Of a DNA stretch of 64,000 bases, positions 21,120 to 31,265 are shown in pieces. Numbering within the stretch: the first letter of the stretch is position 1; each line of letters begins with the position of its first letter. Origin of the DNA: Chrysopilus asiliformis. Its lineage: Eukaryota; Arthropoda; Insecta; Diptera; Rhagionidae. The stretch covers positions 87,218,348 to 87,282,347 of the forward strand of contig OZ035960.1 of assembly GCA_964034945.1 (NCBI GenBank). The letters are read 5' to 3'. The notes under the pieces were generated by a model that worked only from the letters and a program-made list of their open reading frames with translations, had not been told where the DNA came from and ran no database searches. The position numbers and the translations under genes are program-made.

Positions 21120-21425
21120 TTTCTACTTCAAAATTTGGCATGGAACAGGCTTTAATCAAAAGATAAACCTCTTCCGAAAATAGGAAAAATTCAACCACCC
21201 CCTCCCCCGTTTCCCAAACAAGAAGATTTTTGCGAAGACTACCTATTTTTTCGGAAAATTTATTTAGCCAAAAAGTGTTTAGAATATGATTCTATATGAA
21301 TTTGCCGCACATCAAAATTCAATCTGACCACTTCTTACCCTCTCTCCATTACAAATGGAAAGGATTTTTGCGATTATCCCGAAAAAGGTTCTTTTTTCAA
21401 AATTGCGTTCCAGGGATTTTTATGG
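21120..21425 (-). repeat. Family C fragment, inverted
   Basis: Read on the minus strand it shows ATTACAAATGG-type starts, 'AGAATCATATTCTAAACACT' and 'TTCGGGATAATCGCAAAAAT', the sentence order of family C units. Confidence 0.45.
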
Positions 21426-21461
21426 GACGATAACAGCTTTCGAATGACAAAAACCATGTTA

Positions 21462-21715
21462 AGCTCAATTCAGACTAACGATTGCGATTACGATTGAGCT
21501 TCCTCGACCAATGAGATCAAAGCTTTCATTTTCCTATCGTTGAAAGCTTTGATCAAAGCTTTCATTTCCCTATAGTTGATGGCTTTGATCAAAGCTTTCA
21601 TTTCCCTATAGTTGATGGCTTTGATCAAAGCTTTCATTTCTCTATAATTGAAAGCTTTGATTTCAGTGGTCGAGAAGCTTCAATCGTAATCGCAATCGTT
21701 AGTCTGAATTGGGCT
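21462..21715. mobile_element. MITE with TTA duplication and an internal minisatellite
   Basis: Inverted ends AGCTCAATTCAGACTAACG and CGTTAGTCTGAATTGGGCT extend about 40 bases inward (GATTGCGATTACGATTG on both sides). TTA flanks both ends (21459-21461 and 21716-21718), as in PIF/Harbinger elements. The centre is four degenerate tandem copies of about 33 bases containing TTGATCAAAGCTTTCATTTC. Confidence 0.8.
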
Positions 21716-21739
21716 TTACAGTCGGTTAAAGTTTACTGG

Positions 21740-22690
21740 CAGAAGTCGATTTCACAATTTTCATTACATTCATGCATACGCACGAACACACTCACATATC
21801 CATTGTGGGTGTGAGTGTTCGTACGTGTTGATGTATGTAACATGTTTTGGACTTTTCGAACTGAGTCGAAAGATATATATCCCGGGGACGTGCGGGGCTC
21901 GGTTTTGATCTCGTTTCTTGGAGTGCAATTCATACCTTTCTTATATGTAAGATAGCTTGCATACCCGTCGTTGGCGGGTTAAGTTTTTTGTATAAGTTTT
22001 AGAATACGAAGAAAACCGGAAAGAATTTAAAAACTTTTGAGAAAAATCTTATCCTTGCAGAACTCTCCGTTGCGAATTAGTCTAGCACCAGATTCGTGAT
22101 CAGCGATCCCGACATTTGCGTTATCTTTACAGGACCTTCCGTTGTTAATTTTGAAAATCTAACACCAGATTCGTGATCAGCGACCCCGAAAACCCCCTAA
22201 TGCAATTTTTCCCCGGGAAAAGTGGGAAAAAGGATATTTGCGTTATCGTTACAGCATCTTCCGTTTCGAATTTTGAAAAGTTAACCCCGGATTCGTGCTC
22301 AGCGACCCCGAAAACCGCCTAATGCCATTTTTCCGCGGAGAAAATGATATTTGCGTTATCCTTACAGGATCTTCCGGTTCGAATTTTGAAAATCTAACTC
22401 CGGATTCGTAATCGGCGGCGAGTAAAACTTTTCAGCCTCCTATTGAGCAGGATTCATGGTGAAAATCACGGTTTAAACACTCCCAAACCCCCCTTACCCC
22501 CCGTTTACCCCCTTAGCGGTAAAATTTCGGAAAACCACGCCTTAGTGAGCGCCTACGTGATGGTTGGGACATACTGTGAAAGTTTTTTCTAAGAGTTTTT
22601 TCTTCAGGGGTTTGGGTTGGGCGTTGATGAGTCAATCAATCAGGTAAAACGATTTTATATATAGAGAAAAGTAAAAGATGTGGAAATATT
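21740..22690. repeat. Degenerate tandem array, units near 100 bases
   Basis: Between about 22020 and 22430 the words 'ATTTGCGTTATCNTTACAG', 'ATCTTCCGNTTCGAATTTTG' and 'CCGGATTCGTGATCAGCGAC' recur about four times in the same order. Flanking phrases (CATACCCGTCGTTGGCGGGT near 21960; GATGAGTCAATCAATCAGGT near 22637) resemble the ends of widespread insect repeats. Related words occur near 27350-27415 in the opposite orientation. The frame at 21733-21933 is not supported as a gene. Class unknown. Confidence 0.5.
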
Positions 22691-22729
22691 TCTAGATTAA
22701 TATTTAAAAAAAAACAGCTTTTAACCTCT

Positions 22730-23102
22730 GGATCCCAATGAACGCAACGCGAACGCAACTCCAAGAGCCCAATGGCATCTCGTGAAGTAGTACAAGTGAC
22801 ATAATATAAAGTGGTATAAAGTTGGCAAAATTACAAAAATGGATAATTTTGAAGCGATAATTTGCTTTATCTTTGTTATTTGTATGTTATTGCACTAAGG
22901 CTAGCAATTTTTCCTCGAACGGCATTTCCCCAACCACACTTTATGAACTGTCAACGCAGAATTGCTGCGGCAAAGTTAGAAGTTTGCAAACTTTTGCGTT
23001 GTAGTTGCGTTCACTGCGTTCACTGTGCTCACTTCAAACGATTTCTATGAAACAAACTTGTAAGTGACAGTTTCTGCGTTTGCGTTGCGTTCATTGGGCT
23101 CC
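22730..23102. mobile_element. MITE family D, copy 2
   Basis: Ends GGATCCCAATGAACGCAACG and, inverted, CGTTGCGTTCATTGGGCTCC. The interior matches copy 1 at 20295 (for example GAAGTAGTACAAGTGACATA, AAAGTTAGAAGTTTGCAAAC). The two copies diverge most at their ends. Confidence 0.75.
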
Positions 23103-23725
23103 AGGCATAAAGTGTGTAAAATAAAACAAAAAAATTTTATGGTTTAACTTTTTTTTGCGTATTAACTTTTATTTTGCTTTTATTTTTGAGGTCAAACCCG
23201 TACGTAAAATAATTAGTAAACTTTAAAAGCTTGTTATTCAAAATTTTATAATTTTTTTCAATTTTATCCTTTAGTCGCCATTTCGATTTTTCCCGAATTA
23301 TTTTTCAAAGCTCTTTCATTTAAGATCTCACACGATGGATACTTCGTTTATTTGATTTGGACAAAATGGCGTCGTCGTCCGTCATTTCGTTTTTTTACGT
23401 ATACTAATCAAATTCAAGATGACTAAAAAGGAAAAAAATATAAAAAAAAATCAAACAATTTTTTAAAAAAGATTTTTTTTTAAAAATGCATTAAAAAGGC
23501 AAAAACAAATTGTTGGGCGCAAAAAAAAAATAAGTTAAAAAATTATATTTTTCTTTTTAGCGAACTTTTTTAAATAAAATCGTTTTCAAAAAAATGTATT
23601 TAAGAAAACATTCTCAGAAGAAGAAAATTTACAAGTTAGTCCTTTCAACACACCACAAAAATTAAACAGAAAATGCAAAGTTGGCAGAAAGAAATCATGT
23701 GTTGTGAAGATGAATAAAATTTTTC
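23103..23725. other. No gene seen
   Basis: Very AT-rich with long A and T runs; nothing else is supported. Confidence 0.4.
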
Positions 23726-23727
23726 TA

Positions 23728-24715
23728 CACGGAGAAAAAAATTATGGTTGAATATCATTGGGAGTACTATAAGAATTATTGGGGGAATCAAAATATAATC
23801 AAACGAATCAAAATGTTATCAGACGATGATTTCCAATTAGTATTATGTTTAGTTTTCCAATCATAATTATGTTCCCCGACGAGGGAAATTTTGGAAAATT
23901 ATAATGTAATTGGGAGGACAATAATATCTAACCACTATTTGATTGGAATGAATAAAAATGTGTTTGCATGTCAACATATTGTTGTAAATTCTGCGTCTAA
24001 ACATAGTTATGATTGACTAACACAATAAGTGGGGAAATCTTGAAGCGGTCGAATTAAAAATATGATCCCCCCCATCATATCTTTATTAAATTAAACATAT
24101 TATGTTTATTTTTTTTTTCTTCGCGAATAATTCGCATAAGGTTTGCAACATGGGAGTATAAATACCTAAACTTAGTTGAAAAATGTCAAGTCCATGAATC
24201 CTCCTGTCAGAAACAGGCCTTCAGCGGGTAGCAGGCATGCTTGACCTTGCTCGAAGGATTTTTTCGGATGTGCAAACATCCATTAATTACATAAAATTTA
24301 ATATAATTTTTTATTGCATGGATCATAATTATGATTGATATAAGCAATATTTGTTTAGATTAATCATAATTATGGGCCAACCATATTATATTCGCCCCAA
24401 ACATATTATGATTGGACAAACGGAAAAATTTTTTTGGGAATCCAAACATAATTTGGTTGCCCCGAACATAATATGGTTGGTGAATTTGAAAATATTGTTG
24501 TACAACTAAACATAATGTAATCAAAATATCAAGATTTCTCCTTTCAGTTTTAAGCATAATATGGTTGGAATCACAATGTCTGCAATCATAATTGTAATGG
24601 CAAAAATATCCCCAAGGGGAAATTTCAGCCAAACATAATTGTAATAAGAATCCCCCAAACATAATTATGCTGGCTGCATTTTATGATTGGGGGAATCATA
24701 ATTTTTTTCTCCGTG
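23728..24715. mobile_element. CACGG/TA DNA element, second type
   Basis: Left end CACGGAGAAAAAAATTATG, right end CATAATTTTTTTCTCCGTG: exact inverses. TA flanks both sides (23726-23727 and 24716-24717). The interior reiterates 'AACATAATATGGTTGG' and 'AATCATAATTATG'-type words in both orientations. No transposase. Same design, termini class and target duplication as the element at 12865-14102, but a different reiterated word. Confidence 0.85.
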
Positions 24716-24717
24716 TA

Positions 24718-25719
24718 TATTTTTACTTTTAATTCATTTCCATATACGTCTCTTTTTGATTTATAAATCGTGTTAAAACTGCTGAGCAATTAGCAATCTT
24801 GCATGTTGTGTTGCAATTATTTTCCCTAAAGATTAAATTAATAAAATTAAAAATCCAACCAATCTGATTTGTATCAAGATTATGACATATGTTTTATCAA
24901 CAGATTTATAAATGTGGGAGGTATACGTACAATAATAATGGCAAGAATGCTCAGATCGTGATTGTAGGTCTGCCTTTCAACTGAATTTATTTAATTTCAA
25001 TTCAAGTCAAAAATCATTCAAAAGTATCACTTTTCATTTATGACGAACGAAAAGTATAGCAGACTGATGTCTTTCTTTTATTTTCCCATGCGTTCACGTC
25101 TTTCACGTTTTTCCATTGAATCCGTAGTGCAAAAATGAGCGATCAACATCACCTTCATCAAGTGATGAAGCATTTTAAAGTAATAATAATGAACACACAT
25201 GATAAAACCGCAAAATACATAAAAAAAGTAACAATACTTGTTTTATTTGATTGTATGGAAAAGACAGGCACTAAAAGGACGTCTCCTGTCTACTTTCAAA
25301 GAGAATCCAGTGAACACGAACGCCATAATCCCTTTTGACTTTCAACGTAATGTCAGTAGAATCGCTCGGTTCCAGATCTATGCATTCTTCTTCTGCTTGA
25401 GTTGTCCTCTTGTCTTGCGATCATACCTTATCCCTTGGCGAACTGTGATCACACGACCACTGCGTCTTTACACTTCAAGATCATGTCATATGCTTTTGGT
25501 CATTATCACCGCGATCATCGCACTCTTCACATAAATTATAATCGACTATTGTTGATTTTATAGTCGCGACTGATGATCTCACCACAGAGGATCACTTTTG
25601 CTCTTAATATGGTGGCCATGTGTCCACCTTATGTAAAATATTTGATATGTTTATCAAATAGTATTTTATAGACAACTAGTTTGCAAGTACCCAGCGTTGC
25701 TCGGATAGTAATCAAATTT
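24718..25719. other. No gene recognised
   Basis: Slightly less AT-rich around 25130-25600. The frame from ATG 25135 (MSDQHHLHQVMKHFK) runs into a GTAATA that could be a donor, but no partner exon or domain supports it. GTTTGCAAGTACCCAGCGTT near 25680 is a phrase found at the ends of insect dispersed repeats. Confidence 0.35.
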
Positions 25720-26371
25720 TAAATATGAAAAAAAAAATTTGTTTTTTCGTTCCAAAAAATGTATAGAAAAATTATGCAAGAATCATATTTTAAATATGTT
25801 TCTTTATTAATTATTCGATTTGACGCACTATTTTCAAGAAAAACGCAAAAAAAGACTTTCCATTTGTTTGAGAGAAAGGGGCGCTAGAGGAAAAAGGTCC
25901 CCTAGCGCCGGTTTGCCGTAGGGTCGGGGCAGGTTTTATTGGTTGAAAAATTTCATTGAGGCATTACCTATCTAACAGCGAAAACCGCATCAAAATCCAA
26001 ACAATAGTTTAGGCAATGACACGAGAGGGGATTCGTATAACGCGGGAGAGGTTTGCTTGGCCCAAAGTTTTCCATGACTAATGACACTCAATACCATATC
26101 GGAATCAATTTAGTAGTTTAGAAGATAGATGGAAAGGGGGTTTCATCACGCGATGGACATTCGTTTGAGTTGGTGAGAATTTTTTTTGACAGACGACACT
26201 TAAAACCGTATTCAAATCCTTTCAACGTTTCAGAAGATAATAGGCAATGAGAAAAAAGGGGAGCCGAACCATTATTACAAAAATGTCTTTCTGTCTTTTA
26301 GTCTGTATACAAGATTTCTGAAAAACTAATAGAGCAAGAGCCATGAAATTTTACAGGCATGCTTGGTCCTG
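25720..26371. repeat. Family C and family B fragments
   Basis: 25780-25900 carries family C words (ATTATTCGATTTGACGCACT, TTTTCAAGAAAAACGCAAAA). 26281-26371 carries family B words (AAAAATGTCTTTCTGTCTTT, GTATACAAGATTTCTGAAAA, GAGCCATGAAATTTTACAGG). The B piece is cut by the element at 26372. Confidence 0.5.
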
Positions 26372-27322
26372 TAGGGTAGACTGGGGCTAGTAGACCCACT
26401 TTTTATAATATACTTTATAAAAATTTTACTGTAATTATTTCAGGTGTAGTAAAGACGTTTTTGGTTGGTTTATTCAATTGTGTTTCTTAGTCAATCTTTT
26501 ATTTTGACTAATTATAAGTGTTTCAAATATTTTTTTTCATTTTAAAAAAAGTTGTTCGATGAGTCGACTAACCCCGTGTCTGGGGCTTGTTGACTCTGTG
26601 AACGGGGTTATTTGACTCTATACTTTTTATGAGGAAAATGTGTTGGAACATATTAAAAAACTATAATAATTCTGAAAAAATTTATTCTTTGAAAAGTTAA
26701 TAACATTTCAGATTAACATAAATTAACACCCCGATTGCGAGTGTCGTGTCGTTATCGACAAGAGTCGTTTTACGTGTTGTTGTTGGTAGAAAAACACTAA
26801 CAACAACACGTAAAACGACTCTTGTCGAAAACGACACGACACTCGCAATCGGGGTATAAATTTCATCTAATTTGAAAAAATAAAATTAATTAACAAAAAA
26901 AATATAGGTAATTCATATCGAGTCATTTAACCCCAGTATACTGTGAGTCAACTCGCCCCAAGCCTCCATTTTATTTTTAACACACTCGTGAAAAAAAATG
27001 AAAAAGTATGGGTCACAAAATGCTTCACTAACTTGTTAACTCATACATAAATTTTCACTTGCAATCACTGACGAGTTCAATACAATGAAAGTGTAAGCTA
27101 CAAAACAATTTAATTAACAAGAAAAAAAATTACTCACACGCTTGAAATTTCGTTTTTTCCCCTCACAGTTCGTTGCAAGAGCACTGTGGTCTAACGACAT
27201 TGGTTCACTGATAGCTGTCAGTCGACTGAATAAACAGTCCAATTCACGCAGGTTTGTTTTCAACCGTGGTTGACTTAACCGCAATGAGTACCCCTATAGC
27301 CAACTAATCCCGGTCAGCCCTA
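26372..27322. mobile_element. TAGGG-ended DNA element with reiterated GGGGCTAGT motif
   Basis: The left end TAGGGTAGACTGGGGCTAGT resembles the inverse of the right end, ACTAATCCCGGTCAGCCCTA. Words like GACTAACCCCG, GGGGCTTGTTGACTC, GTCAACTCGCCCCA recur in both orientations inside. The right flank (AATAAGACGACC) looks like the continuation of the family B repeat that precedes it, so it inserted into a B copy. It carries a palindromic MITE at 26728-26855. Related in design to the element at 33347-35768. Confidence 0.65.
26728..26855. mobile_element. Palindromic MITE (ACCCCGATTGCGAG family)
   Basis: The arms ACCCCGATTGCGAGTGTCGT and ACGACACTCGCAATCGGGGT are inverse and pair almost completely to a small centre near GGTAGAAAAACAC. 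Relatives are a half copy at 60070-60170 and a diverged copy at 43493-43583. Confidence 0.8.
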
Positions 27323-27399
27323 ATAAGACGACCAGGGAAAAAATCTCTTTTTGGGGTCGCTAAATCGGATTCTGACGTTAAGTAGTCTCTAAGGACAAC

Positions 27400-27960
27400 A
27401 GAAGGTCCTGTAAGAATAAACGGAAAAAACACATGTGAACCGTTCCAACAAAATTGGATGCTCCAGTCCCATATTTATGTGAAAACGGCATAGTGACCAA
27501 ATATGGGAGTCATTCCTTTAAAAAAATGGTAACACATGTGAATTATAATAGAAGACAAAAATAGTGCGAATTCGCTAAATCCTATTTGCATAGGAATGTG
27601 TCCGCCAACACTTAGGATTTGTTTAAATCTTTTTGTAGGACTGAGTCCTACATATAATTGAAGTCACTAATAAAAACAATGGGAACGATTCCATTCCATG
27701 ATATACATAGCATTGTTTCCCCCTCACTATACTGAATGTCTCCAGTAAAAACTAGGAACGGGTGCGACCCTTGTTGGAATGTGTCCATCCTTCTCTCAGC
27801 CCTATTTACATAGTAATGATTCCACGAAAACTAGAACTAGTTCCAATACTTATGGAAGCCTTTGCTACAAAATGGTGTAACAAGTCCTATAATAGCTTTC
27901 CCATATTTTATAGGAACCATATTTTAGCGGATTTTTTCCGTGTTCACTATGTTATGTTTC
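27400..27960. repeat. Possible MITE with ACGGAAAAAA ends
   Basis: AACGGAAAAAACACATGTGAAC on the left (first 20 bases from about 27419) and the inverse-like GTTCACTATGTTATG / GGATTTTTTCCGTG on the right. Inside, 'GGAACGATTCC' and 'CCTATTTRCATAGGAATG' words recur. Ends match only partly. Confidence 0.35.
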
Positions 27961-28049
27961 GCATCCCTGCTTTAAACCCTAAAACAAGTGAAAAAACTTG
28001 CTTGGTATGTTTTAGTGCATTTTGAAAGTGTATATGACTAGAAAACTTG

Positions 28050-29058
28050 TTTTTATACCCGTATGGTGAAAGCAAAGGGTATATTAAATTTGCCTTACCG
28101 TTTATAACGCCAAGATCCCGTTATCACACACAAAAATTAATTACACCAGTGTGTTTAGAATGATAAAAAAAATTGAAATTTGCATGTCCGTCCGTCCGTC
28201 TATCCGTCCGTCTGTGGCGCGGATTGAGCTAGAGACTTGAAATTTTACGCAGATTCGATTTTCGTAAAATGCAAGGCTAAGTTCGTTAAGGAGCCGCTCC
28301 ATTACCATGACTTTTTACCACGACAAAAAAATAGAGACACATTTATGTGAAGATGCCTTGGCGAGAAAGGGAGAAAAGAATCAACTGCAAAAATTTGTCG
28401 GCAAATGCAAAAATAATTTCCCCTCATTTTTTATGGCGATTTCTAATACAATCACACATTGTCCCTGTAAGTAAATAGCAAGCACGGACACATCCAAAGT
28501 GTTATTATAGCGTGATGTCATTTTAAAAGCTTTTTCTCCTTCGCATGCATAGTCAAAAGCTTTGTTACCATGCCAATTTGAACATTATATTCATAGCATA
28601 AGGTTTGATATGATTGCTATAAAATTGTAAAACTGGAAGGGATAGCGTTTAACTTGTATTCAGTCATTCCTTTTTAGATCTACATAAGTCTATCTTGCTC
28701 TAGTTTCCTGCATTTTTTTGTCATGGTAAAAAGTCATGGTAATGGAGCGAGCCCTTTAATGGGCAAAAAAGGACTATTAGGGGGTACCCACCATACGAAC
28801 GAAATCGTTTTTTGCGAATATCGCAAAAACGGCGCATCTTATCAAAAAAAAGTGCAAGAACAAAAGTTAGAAATTATGATTCTACATAAAACTCCCATAC
28901 ATCAAAATCCGATTGGAATAAATTTTAAAAATCTTATTGAAAAGTTTGACTTCAAAGTGGAATTTTAATACAACTGTTCACCGTTCTCTTAAACTTTGAA
29001 CAATGCCATACCACCATACGGGTTTTCAATAATTGCCAGTTTGGCAGCTTTTGTTAGG
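28050..29058 (-). repeat. Family A dispersed repeat, inverted copy with a nested MITE
   Basis: Starts TTTTTATACCCGTATGGTGA, the inverse of the family 3' end, and finishes near GCTTTTGTTAGG, the inverse of its 5' end. It contains the TCCG/TCTG simple repeat near 28190, GGCGCGGATTGAGCTAGAGA, and GGGGGTACCCACCATACGAA. A 466-base MITE splits it at 28290-28755. No gene: the open frames crossing the simple repeat are artefacts of its 4-base period. Confidence 0.75.
28290..28755. mobile_element. MITE with TTAA target duplication (piggyBac-like)
   Basis: TTAA stands on both sides (28286-28289 and 28756-28759), and the intact family A copies have a single TTAA at this point. The termini are near-inverse: GGAGCCGCTCCATTACCATG on the left, CATGGTAATGGAGCGAGCCC on the right, continuing through a shared ACTTTTTACC-x-GACAAAAAAA. 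No coding capacity. TTAA duplications are typical of piggyBac-type elements. Confidence 0.8.
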
Positions 29059-30019
29059 TTTTTAAATTAGCCTTTTTTTATATTTTTTAGACTTCGAATA
29101 TGTATCTTTGCATTTAAAATATCCTTCTAACCTCAGAATTCAGCGAGCTCCAGATTTTTTCCCCGAAACTTTTGATTTGTATATCTGCTAAAATATATAT
29201 TTTCATATTTCATTTTGGCGATTTCTGGTGTATCAATCTATTATAACTGGTTTCTGTGAAACTAGATGAAATTTTGAAAATAAATAGCAACTCTTTATAA
29301 GCAATTTGAGAGACTTTTAAACTGCTGACAAACTCATAAATTAATTGAAGACTGGTCGCTATGCATGATGGCGCCTATAAATTGTTAATTGGAGCACACT
29401 TCATCCATGTGTGAACATTTTGCTTGCGTTTTTCGAAGTCAATCAATCATCACTAAATGCGGTAATGCCAGGTCTTGCCTTAATTCTATATTGTAATTAT
29501 TGGATTTTTTTTTCTGTGCTCTGTTGTATATTCAGCCTCACGTCGGTGCGCTATACACCATCCACTCTGACAGTTTAATCATTATCCCGGCCACTTACAC
29601 GCATTTACATACTATAATAAATTAATTAAAACAGCAAACTCTTGAGTTATGATAAACATTTATAGATCCGCTACCTAGAAGATATTATCTTAAACATGTT
29701 AAAATATTACCCACCCACAAATTGCACAAACAATTTTCTGCATAAATAATTATGTGATTCTTAGCATTCTTCAAAATGGTGGTCCAACGTCAACTACGCA
29801 GATTAATCTATATGTATTTATAGGCAGTTTCTTGGTTTCAAGTTTTTTACTTGAATATAAAGTTTAGAAATCTATTATTATAGAAAGCTAGTAAATTTAG
29901 AATCAAATTTTTACAAAGTTAAATATAAATTCCTCGTTCTTGGTTTCGGTTCATAAATTTTGATTTTGGTGTGTTGATTGGAATTCCCTTCATCAAAGTT
30001 TTTATTAAAATTAATATAT
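29059..30019. other. No gene seen
   Basis: AT-rich sequence without recognised repeats. Confidence 0.4.
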
Positions 30020-30270
30020 CGTCGGCTAAAAGTGAAATTGTGCTGAGTCCATTATACCAAATTTGTCAGAAGAGCAATAAAAACCCTTGTTAAATCTTTT
30101 TAATTTTCATTTAAAGAAAACAGAGTCTCATTTAAAGAAAACTGAGCCCAATTTTTCTCATTTAAAGAAAACTCAGTGTTATTGAACGAGAATTAACGAT
30201 TTAACGTTTTCATTGCTCTTCTGGAAAATTATACCAAATGGACTTAGCACAATTTCACTTTTACCCGACG
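30020..30270. mobile_element. Hairpin MITE with internal direct repeats
   Basis: Left arm CGTCGGCTAAAAGTGAAATT and right arm AATTTCACTTTTACCCGACG are inverse, and the pairing continues about 60 bases (GTGCTGAGTCCATT, AGAAGAGCAATAAAAAC and their inverses). Between the arms CATTTAAAGAAAAC is repeated three times. Confidence 0.75.
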
Positions 30271-30334
30271 ACATCTCAAACATTTCGCCTGCGGCGCCTT
30301 TTTCTCTACAATAATTTTCTACCCGAATCTGATT

Positions 30335-30545
30335 TCTTGATGCCGAAGCACAGCTCAGGATGGTCGGAAAACCGAAAGGAGATGTCGGTTTATGTTCTCC
30401 TTGAACTTCTGCGGGTTATAGTCCGGGGAGAACACATCGGACGATAAATCGTTCCAAAATCTTGTTGTTCGCGGAATGAAGGAACTTCTAAACTTTACTG
30501 TACACAAACGGGAAGGCTCAAAGAAAGAAGTCGTGCGCGCATTTT
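30335..30545 (-). pseudogene. LINE (jockey/CR1-like) C-terminus, second copy
   Basis: The minus strand repeats the coding end seen at 8177-8350: ACAACAAGATTTTGGAAC then GTGTTCTCCCCGGACTATAA and CCGCAGAAGTTCAAGGAGAA, stop TGA at 30357-30355, then GAGCTGTGCTTCGGCAT. A one-base difference near 30510 breaks the frame. 5'-truncated. Confidence 0.7.
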
Positions 30546-30763
30546 TCCTCCAATATTTTGTTTGCCCTTTTTCTTAGTATTTCTCCTTACATTCGCAAAA
30601 TCGAACTATTTCGCTTGGAATACTAACTGCGACTGACTGAATGTTAGCAGTAAATGCACATTTTCGAATCCATTTCCAGAAGTTAAACTGGTAAATCTAT
30701 TGGTACGATCCAAATGTATTTCAGTATTATTTCGTAATCGCATGACGTTAAAATTCAACTTAA

Positions 30764-31265
30764 AACATAACAAAAGCTATAATTGCCAATCTATCAATTA
30801 TTGAAAACCCGTATGGTGATATGGCATTGTTCGAAGTTTAAGTGATCGGCGAACAGTTGTATCAAAATTCCACTTTGAAATCAAACCTTGAAATAAGATT
30901 TTTTTAAATTTTTTCTAATTGGATTTTTGTGTATGGGAATTTTATGTAGAATCATATCCTTTTGTTCTTGCACTTTTTTGATAAAATGCACCGTTTTTGA
31001 GATATTCGCTCTCTTTTTGGCCCATTAACGAACTTAACCTTGCATTTTACAAAAAAAAAACGAATCTGCGTAAAATTTCAAGTCTAGCTTAATCCGTGCG
31101 CCCACAATCCGCGCCACAGACGCACGGACATGCAAATTTCAATTTTTTTTATCATTCTAAACACTCTAGTGTAATTAATTTTTGTGTGTGATGACGGGAT
31201 CTTAGCGTTACAAACGGTAAGGCAAATTTAATATACCCTTTAGTTTCACCATACGGGTATAAAAA
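30764..31265 (+). repeat. Family A dispersed repeat
   Basis: From AACATAACAAAAGCTATAAT to CACCATACGGGTATAAAAA. Lacks the expanded TCCG/TCTG array (only one GACGCACGGACATGC remains) and the GGGGGGTACCCCCC palindrome. Non-coding. Confidence 0.8.

Noticed and set aside
25135..25338. Possible exon starting MSDQHHLHQVMKHFK
   Set aside because: A GTAATA donor is possible, but there is no partner exon or recognisable domain.
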